Assembly (NCBI GenBank): GCA_003219345.1
Contig: QHOP01000302.1
Location: forward strand, 1 to 35,268
Direction of reading: 5' to 3'
Origin: Verrucomicrobiota bacterium
Lineage (GTDB): Bacteria > Verrucomicrobiota > Verrucomicrobiia > Limisphaerales > AV2
DNA length: 35,268 bases
The first letter of the stretch is position 1; each line of letters begins with the position of its first letter. Shown one piece after another: positions 29,776 to 35,268 of the stretch. The translations under genes were made by a program, and so were the position numbers. The notes under the pieces were generated by a model that worked only from the letters and a program-made list of their open reading frames with translations, had not been told where the DNA came from and searched no databases.

Positions 29776-32400
29776 ATGCGAAACACTGTACTAGGTTTGG
29801 CAGCCATGCCCTCTCTCCTCCTGCTCGTTGACGACCTCGAAGCCGCAACCTCCGGTGAGACACTCTTTTCTCGGGAAATTCGTCCGCTGTTGGAAACGCA
29901 TTGTTTCAAATGTCACGGGCCCGAAAAGCAAAAGGGCGGGTTGCGGTTCGACACGAAGGAGGGAGCATTCAAAACGGGCGAGTCGGGCGAAAAAGCCATC
30001 ATGCCGGGACACGCCAAAAAAAGCCGGCTGATCAAACTGGTTTCGTCGAAGGATGACGACGAGCGAATGCCCTCCAAAGGCGAGCCATTGTCCGCCGCGC
30101 AGATCGACCTGCTGAAACGTTGGATTGACAGAGGCGCGGAATGGTCGGAGGCGGTCGCATCCACAGGTGTCGTGAGGCGTTCGGAAATGGTTGTCACGGA
30201 TGAGGACCGCAAACATTGGTCTTATCTTCCTCTCAACAGTCCGCCTCTGCCTTCGGTCAAAAACACGGTGCCCGTCCGCACGCCGGTGGATCGTTTCATC
30301 CTGGCGCGGCTGGAAGAGAAGAAACTGGGGCTTTCGCCTCAAGCCGGCCCGCAAAAGCTCGTGCGCCGAATTTATTTCGATCTCATTGGCCTGCCCCCGA
30401 CGCCGGAGCAGGTCGAGTCGTTCGCCCGGCAATTCGCGAAAAACTCTCGATTGGCCGTGGAATCACTCGTCGATCAACTCCTGGCCAGCCCGCATTACGG
30501 GGAACGCTGGGCGCGTCACTGGCTCGATGTGGTGCGTTACGCCGACAGCGATGGACAGGAAAGCGATGCAGACAGGATCACGGCTCATCACTATCGCGAC
30601 TTCGTCATCCGCAGTCTGAATGACGACCTTGCGTTCGACACGTTCGCGCGCTGGCAACTCGCCGGCGACGAACTTGAACCGGACAATCCACAGGCCACTG
30701 CCGCGACCGGTTTCATCGTCGCGGGCACGCACGCCGTGCTGGCTGACAACCTGATGGAGGAAGAGAGAACTCGCGAGCGCTTTAATGACCTCGACGATAT
30801 GATCACGACGACGGGCGTTGCGATGCTCGGCCTGACTTTGGGTTGCGCCCGGTGTCACGATCACAAATATGATCCTGTGCCGCGACGCGATTATTATCGG
30901 ATGCTCTGCGCGTTCAATGGCGGCGACCGCGCGGAAGTGCCGCTCGCTCCGCTCGAAGTAGTTCGCCGCTACCGCGAAGCGGAAGGAAAGTGGAAGGGAG
31001 AATTCGACATAGCGAAGAAACGGCTGGACGATTGGTTAAAAGAAGCAAAGAAGCCGCACGAGACAGCGGCGCGCCACGCGAAAATTGACGCGTTGAAAAT
31101 CAGCGACGACGAAAAGGTCCTTCTGAAAAGAGCTCCTGACACCAAGGAAGCCAAAGAGCTGGCGGAAAAATTCTCCAAGGAACTCAAAGTTGAGGACAAG
31201 GATTTCCGGCCTCTCCTTTCCGATGAAGAGCGCGCCGAGTGGGACGCGAGAGAGAAAGCATTGAAAGCTGTGGAAGCGCGCAAGCCGGAAGCGCTGCCCA
31301 CCGCGCTCGCTTTCGCCGACTTCAACGCGAAACCGCGCGAGACCTTTTTGCTCGCGCGCGGTGATTTCCGCGCGAAGAGCGAGCCGGTGGAGTTGGGGTT
31401 TCTCACTGCGCTTACCAGAGGCAAATCGCCCGCGGATTACTGGGCAGCCGCGCGCGCTGAAAGCCGCCGGTCCGATTCCACCCAACAGCGGCGCGCCCTG
31501 GCGGAATGGATGACGGACACCGACCACGGCGCGGGCGCGCTGGTCGCGCGCGTGATCGTGAATCGCGTCTGGCAGCATCACTTCGGGCAGGGGCTGGTTC
31601 GCACGGTCAACGATTTCGGGGCGAGATGCGACCCGCCCACACACCCCGAATTGTTGGAATGGCTGACGAGCGAATTCGTGAGAGGCGGCTGGAAATTAAA
31701 ACCGTTGCATCGGCTCATCATGAACAGCTCGGTCTATCTTCAAGACACCGCGTTCGACGCCGCGAAGGCAAAGGTGGACCCGGACAACCGGCTTCTCTGG
31801 CGGCGTCGTCCGCTACGGATTGAATCCGAGATTCTGCGCGACGCCATGCTGGCGGTCAGTGGGACGCTGAATCCGCAAATGTTCGGCCCGGCAGTGAAGG
31901 CGCCCATCGCGCCCGAAGCGATTCAGGCCCGGAACATGACGGACCCGTATCCGAAGGACCTGAAGGACACCCCTTTTACGCGCCGGCGCAGCATTTACAT
32001 GTTTCATAAACGTGTCGTGCAGAACCCGCTCATGCAGGCATTCGACGGACCGGATGCGCAGGCCAGTTGCGGTCGCCGCGAAAACACCACCGTCGCGCCG
32101 CAGGCGCTGGCGCTCTTGAACGACAAGTTCGTGCGCTCGCGTGCGATGGACTTCGCTGAAAGGGTCGGCAAGGAAGCAGGCGCGGAACCTGAAGCCCAAG
32201 TTCGCCTGGCCTGGCGACTGGCGCTGGGACGCGAGCCGTCCGCCGGTGAACTGGAATCGGGAACAGCCTTCATCAGCGACCGGCTTCAGCAGCGTTCGAC
32301 GCGCGAACCGGGCAAACCTGAAAGGGATCTGCAAAACCTCGCGCTCGCGGATTTTTGTCAGGCGATGTTCGCCCTGAACGAATTCATTTACGTGGATTGA
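29776..32400 (+). CDS. PSCyt1-DUF1549-DUF1553 exported cytochrome-type protein
   Basis: 874 residues from MRNTVLGLAAMP. A short signal sequence is followed by the PSCyt1 heme motif 'THCFKCHGPEKQKGGLRFDT' and 'DERMPSKGEPLS'; DUF1549 has 'YFDLIGLPPTPEQVESFARQ', 'YGERWARHWLDVVRYADSDG' and a second CXXCH 'CARCHDHKYDPV'. A Lys/Glu-rich coiled segment of about 120 residues precedes DUF1553 ('VIVNRVWQHHFGQGLVRTVN', 'TVAPQALALLNDKFVRSRAM'). No DUF1501 gene follows it; instead the next gene is convergent. Same presumed role as the paralogue at 23595-26576, and shorter because it lacks the middle beta insert. Confidence 0.93.
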   Translation: MRNTVLGLAAMPSLLLLVDDLEAATSGETLFSREIRPLLETHCFKCHGPEKQKGGLRFDTKEGAFKTGESGEKAIMPGHAKKSRLIKLVSSKDDDERMPSKGEPLSAAQIDLLKRWIDRGAEWSEAVASTGVVRRSEMVVTDEDRKHWSYLPLNSPPLPSVKNTVPVRTPVDRFILARLEEKKLGLSPQAGPQKLVRRIYFDLIGLPPTPEQVESFARQFAKNSRLAVESLVDQLLASPHYGERWARHWLDVVRYADSDGQESDADRITAHHYRDFVIRSLNDDLAFDTFARWQLAGDELEPDNPQATAATGFIVAGTHAVLADNLMEEERTRERFNDLDDMITTTGVAMLGLTLGCARCHDHKYDPVPRRDYYRMLCAFNGGDRAEVPLAPLEVVRRYREAEGKWKGEFDIAKKRLDDWLKEAKKPHETAARHAKIDALKISDDEKVLLKRAPDTKEAKELAEKFSKELKVEDKDFRPLLSDEERAEWDAREKALKAVEARKPEALPTALAFADFNAKPRETFLLARGDFRAKSEPVELGFLTALTRGKSPADYWAAARAESRRSDSTQQRRALAEWMTDTDHGAGALVARVIVNRVWQHHFGQGLVRTVNDFGARCDPPTHPELLEWLTSEFVRGGWKLKPLHRLIMNSSVYLQDTAFDAAKAKVDPDNRLLWRRRPLRIESEILRDAMLAVSGTLNPQMFGPAVKAPIAPEAIQARNMTDPYPKDLKDTPFTRRRSIYMFHKRVVQNPLMQAFDGPDAQASCGRRENTTVAPQALALLNDKFVRSRAMDFAERVGKEAGAEPEAQVRLAWRLALGREPSAGELESGTAFISDRLQQRSTREPGKPERDLQNLALADFCQAMFALNEFIYVD

Positions 32401-32433
32401 GGACAGCACTAATCCACGTAGAGAAATTCGTTC
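32376..32433. terminator. 23-bp inverted repeat formed by the convergent gene ends
   Basis: 32376-32398 (GAACGAATTCATTTACGTGG...) and 32411-32433 are reverse complements at 20 of 23 positions, with a 12-nt loop. Both arms encode the homologous C-termini 'NEFIYVD' and 'NEFLYVD', so paralogous convergent genes produce a hairpin that may end transcription from both sides. Confidence 0.6.
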
Positions 32434-35162
32434 GCACTGAGCAACGCCTGGCAGAGATCGGTGAGGGCTTGCAGTTCGGGCGGGGGGTTCGGGGCAGGCT
32501 TGGTCTTTTCCCCCTTCTGCGCCTTCTCGTCCGTTTCCTCGACCACCGTTTGCAGGTGGTCCGCCTGCCGCGACAGGAATTCGAGCGCGTCGGCCAGCTC
32601 CGATACGGTCGGATTTCGGCTGAAGGCCAGTTGCCAGGCGCGGGCCACCTCGCGGACGCGGTCGTCCGCGGCTTCCGCGTGCAAGCGCTGTGCGAAGCGC
32701 GCGGCCTGGTCGAGGATGAACTGGCTGTTCATCAGCATGAGCGATTGCGTCGCGACCGTGGACGATTGGCGTCGCTCGCAGTTCACTTCCATCACCGGCG
32801 CGTCGAACGCGTGCAACATCGCCAGCGGACGGCTGCGCCGCACCTGGATGTAAATCCCGCGACGAAATTCCTCTCCCTTGAGCGGCACTTCGACCGGCAT
32901 TTTGTTGTCGCCTTCGGTCTTGTCGATGCCGACGACGATCTGGCCGTGCACATCCGGGCGCACCGGCACGGGCGGGCCGAACATCGTTTCGTTCAACACG
33001 CCGCTGGCGGCCAGGATCGCGTCGCGGATGACTTCGGCATCGAGACGATTGACGGGTTTGCGCCAGTAGAAGCGATTTTCGGGATCGCGCTGCTCGCGGC
33101 GGGGATCGCGGCGCGAGGATTGGCGGTAGGCGGTCGAGGTCATGATGAGTTTGTGCAATCGCTTCAATTGCCAGCCGTGCTCAACAAAATCGTTCGCGAG
33201 CCAGTCGAGCAATTCGGGATGAGACGGCCGTTCACCCATGACGCCAAAGTCCGACGGCGTGCCGACGAGGCCGCGTCCGAAATGGTGCTGCCAAACGCGG
33301 TTCACCAGCACGCGGGCGACGAGCGGGTTCGTGCCGCTGGTCAGCCATCGGGCGAAGGCGAGCCGGCGGCCGCTCGTGGCGAGGTCAGGATTCTTCGACG
33401 GCAGGTCCACTGACTGACCGGGGGCCGTGAGCACACTCAAGGCACCCGGCAGGATGGGTTCTTTCGGCTGTTTGGGATCACCGCGATGAAAAAGATAGGT
33501 GACCGGCAGCTTGTCCGCGGGTTCGGTCAGGACGCAAATGAAATCCTCCGGCGGTTTGCGTCCGCGAATCTCGGCGATCTTCGCGTCCATCGCCTTCAAG
33601 TCGTCGGCGGCCTTTTGATTGTATTGGTAGAGGACGCCGGCGTTGATGTTTACGCTGGGATTATCGGCGAGGAGCTTTTTTTGCTCGGCGGTGCGTTTGT
33701 CGGCGGGCGTGTCGTAAGCGGCCCGCAGTTGATCGCGCAAGGGCGCTTCAAATTTCTCGAGATGCTTCATCAAGGCTTCATCGATGTATTGCTTCTGCTT
33801 CGTCTCCTTTTCTTCGGAAAGTTTCTTCGCTTCGGCTTCGACTTCGTCGGCCTTCTTTCGGTCGGCATCGGTGTAAAGCGAAAGCAGGCGCTGGTCCGGT
33901 GTGCGCCAGTTCTTCCAGTCATACGCAGGCTCGATCACGGCGCGGAGCCGGTAGTAATCAGTCTGCGGAATCGGATCGTAGCGATGATCGTGGCATTGGG
34001 CGCAGCCGACGGACAACCCAAGCAGCGACGTGGAGACGATCTTGATCGTGTCAGCCACGACCTGGTTGCGCACGGCGCCCGGATCACTCAGGGCCGGAGT
34101 GGCGGTGCCATCGACGCCCATGCGGAGGAAGCCGGTGGCGATGAGTAATTCGCGCAATTGTGGGTCGGCCAGTGCGGCTTGCGGACTGCCCTGGGTCGCG
34201 CGTGCGAGTTCATCGCCGGCGAGTTGTTCGGTGATAAAGCGGTCAAATGGCTTGTCGGAATTGAAGGACCGGATGACGTAGTCACGATACTTGTAGGCGT
34301 AGCCCCGCGGCGGGTCGGCGTCGCTATAGCCGTCCGAGTCGGCGTAACCCGCGACGTCCAGCCAGTGGCGGCCCCAGCGTTCGCCGTAATGCGGGGAGTC
34401 GAGCAATCGGTCGATGAGCTTTTCGTAGGCATCGGGCGCCGTGTCCGCAAGGAATGCCTCGACCTCGGCGGGCGTCGGCGGCAGGCCCGTGAGATCGAAG
34501 CAGGCGCGGCGTACCAACGCCACCTTTTCAGCGTCGGGCGAGAAACTGAGTTTCTGCTTCACGAGCGCGCTGACCAGGAACGCATCGATGGGCGTGCGGA
34601 CGCGGTCTTTGGTTTTGGTCTTTGGGATGGCGGGCTGGCGGATCGGCTGGAACGACCAGAAAGCGCGCTCTTCCTCGGTGATGGCGCCGCCCTTGCCCAA
34701 CTCGGCCGGTTCGGGACGGGCGGTCTTCGCGCCGGCGGCGATCCACTGTTTGATCAACGCCACCTGTTCGCGGGTGAGCTTCTTGTCGCGCTTCGGCATT
34801 TCGCCGCTGTGAACCAGCTTGAAAAGCAAACTCTGGCCGGGCTTACCGGGGACAATCACTGGGCCGTCCTCGCCGCCTTGAAGCATCAATCGTCGCAGGC
34901 GCAGGTCGAGCCCGCCTTTCAACTTTTCGCCTTCACCGTGACATTCGAAACAATGCGCCTTGAGGATCGGGCGTATGTCCTTCTCGAACGTCGGCGAAGC
35001 AGCGCGGCAAACAGGAAAGGATAATAGAAGAGAACAGAGAGACCGCAGACCCCAGGAATCAGATGACAGAATGGATCGCTTCTTTCCTATCCTGCAAGTG
35101 CTCAGTTTGCTCCGCTGCCTCCTGTTGAGGATTCTGATTCTGCCCTGCATGAGCCCCTTCAT
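32409..35162 (-). CDS. PSCyt1-DUF1549-DUF1553 exported cytochrome-type protein
   Basis: 917 residues from MKGLMQGRI. The ATG at 35162 overlaps the TGA of an upstream DUF1501 gene (ATGA), which settles the start over 35195. A hydrophobic segment 'SLCSLLLSFPVCRAAS' acts as signal after an unusually long basic N-region. Then come the PSCyt1 heme motif 'CFECH', 'GEMPKRDKKLTREQVALIKQ', DUF1549 with 'YGERWGRHWLDVAGYADSDG' and second CXXCH 'CAQCHDHRYDP', a Lys-rich coiled segment ('DEVEAEAKKLSEEKETKQKQ'), and DUF1553 ('RVLVNRVWQHHFGRGLVGTP', 'TVATQSLMLMNSQFI'). The C-terminal 'LCQALLSANEFLYVD' matches its convergent paralogue. Confidence 0.94.
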   Translation of the reverse strand: MKGLMQGRIRILNRRQRSKLSTCRIGKKRSILSSDSWGLRSLCSLLLSFPVCRAASPTFEKDIRPILKAHCFECHGEGEKLKGGLDLRLRRLMLQGGEDGPVIVPGKPGQSLLFKLVHSGEMPKRDKKLTREQVALIKQWIAAGAKTARPEPAELGKGGAITEEERAFWSFQPIRQPAIPKTKTKDRVRTPIDAFLVSALVKQKLSFSPDAEKVALVRRACFDLTGLPPTPAEVEAFLADTAPDAYEKLIDRLLDSPHYGERWGRHWLDVAGYADSDGYSDADPPRGYAYKYRDYVIRSFNSDKPFDRFITEQLAGDELARATQGSPQAALADPQLRELLIATGFLRMGVDGTATPALSDPGAVRNQVVADTIKIVSTSLLGLSVGCAQCHDHRYDPIPQTDYYRLRAVIEPAYDWKNWRTPDQRLLSLYTDADRKKADEVEAEAKKLSEEKETKQKQYIDEALMKHLEKFEAPLRDQLRAAYDTPADKRTAEQKKLLADNPSVNINAGVLYQYNQKAADDLKAMDAKIAEIRGRKPPEDFICVLTEPADKLPVTYLFHRGDPKQPKEPILPGALSVLTAPGQSVDLPSKNPDLATSGRRLAFARWLTSGTNPLVARVLVNRVWQHHFGRGLVGTPSDFGVMGERPSHPELLDWLANDFVEHGWQLKRLHKLIMTSTAYRQSSRRDPRREQRDPENRFYWRKPVNRLDAEVIRDAILAASGVLNETMFGPPVPVRPDVHGQIVVGIDKTEGDNKMPVEVPLKGEEFRRGIYIQVRRSRPLAMLHAFDAPVMEVNCERRQSSTVATQSLMLMNSQFILDQAARFAQRLHAEAADDRVREVARAWQLAFSRNPTVSELADALEFLSRQADHLQTVVEETDEKAQKGEKTKPAPNPPPELQALTDLCQALLSANEFLYVD

Positions 35163-35268
35163 GACTCTCGTAAAATCTCCGTCACCACGCGGCACGGTTT
35201 GTTGTCGGTGATGCGTTGTTCCTGGCCGTTGTGGTGGTAAATGAGCTTCGTGTGGTCGAGGCCGAAGA
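35159..35268 (-). CDS. C-terminal end of a DUF1501 family protein (5' part beyond window)
   Basis: The minus strand from the window edge reads 'FGLDHTKLIYHHNGQEQRIT' then 'DNKPCRVVTEILRES' and stops at TGA 35161-35159. This is the usual end of DUF1501 proteins (compare 'LGIDHKRLTVKFQGLDLRLT' in this window). Only about 36 codons are visible. The ATGA overlap with the next gene shows that DUF1501 comes first in this locus, the opposite gene order to the operon at 20.7-26.6 kb. Confidence 0.85.
   Translation of the reverse strand, partial: FGLDHTKLIYHHNGQEQRITDNKPCRVVTEILRES

Overview
The window looks like a chromosomal piece of a GC-rich member of the Verrucomicrobiota, probably of the Pedosphaera/Limisphaerales type. 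The main reasons are four loci of the Planctomycetes/Verrucomicrobia-specific DUF1501 and PSCyt1-DUF1549-DUF1553 families, a secreted multidomain protein with a 'STNLTDW...QRFYR' C-terminus, a DUF5069 gene, and very many short GC-rich palindromic repeats between genes. No rRNA, tRNA, CRISPR array or complete insertion sequence was seen. This taxonomic reading is inference; no search was possible.

Layout. 1-4.5 kb: end of a secreted Ig-like protein, a repeat element, infA, a small RRM RNA-binding protein with a long leader, a LysR regulator with a perfect palindrome beside its start, a TPR protein and an array of palindromic repeats. 4.5-7.85 kb: a bacterial NHEJ operon (ligD then ku, minus strand), with repeats inserted in frame in the LigD linker. 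7.9-10.1 kb: GxxExxY protein, alpha/beta hydrolase, DUF72 protein. 10.2-11.7 kb: a small island with an antitoxin-like gene, a ribbon-helix-helix ORF that looks chimeric, a highly structured intergenic segment and a winged-helix gene. 11.76-14.5 kb: a plus-strand stress/redox cluster (pirin, DoxX, SDR, cupin) with a remnant of a second pirin. 14.5-19.1 kb: secreted laminin-G-like protein, beta-propeller lactonase, DUF5069, SRPBCC/AHSA1, a cupin broken by one amber codon, DUF4256. 19.1-20.7 kb: a minimal nucleotidyltransferase gene followed by two tiny genes joined by 4-base overlaps (ATGA, GTGA), then repeats. 20.7-26.6 kb: operon of a PSCyt1/DUF1549/DUF1553 protein and two tandem DUF1501 proteins. 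26.6-29.3 kb: a second RRM gene with a homologous leader and terminator, and an orphan sensor histidine kinase. 29.3-35.3 kb: ankyrin remnant, then two convergent DUF1549/DUF1553 genes, the second coupled by ATGA overlap to another DUF1501 gene running off the window.

How it fits together. The PSCyt1/DUF1553 plus DUF1501 pairs are predicted secreted or periplasmic partners; the proposed heme and metal sites suggest extracellular or periplasmic oxidative catabolism of polymers, but their reactions are not established. LigD and Ku form a self-sufficient end-joining system. The parts most worth a second look are the overlapping nucleotidyltransferase/two-microprotein operon, the structured segment at about 10.96-11.12 kb, the shared leader of the two RRM genes, and repeats acting as protein-coding linker in LigD.
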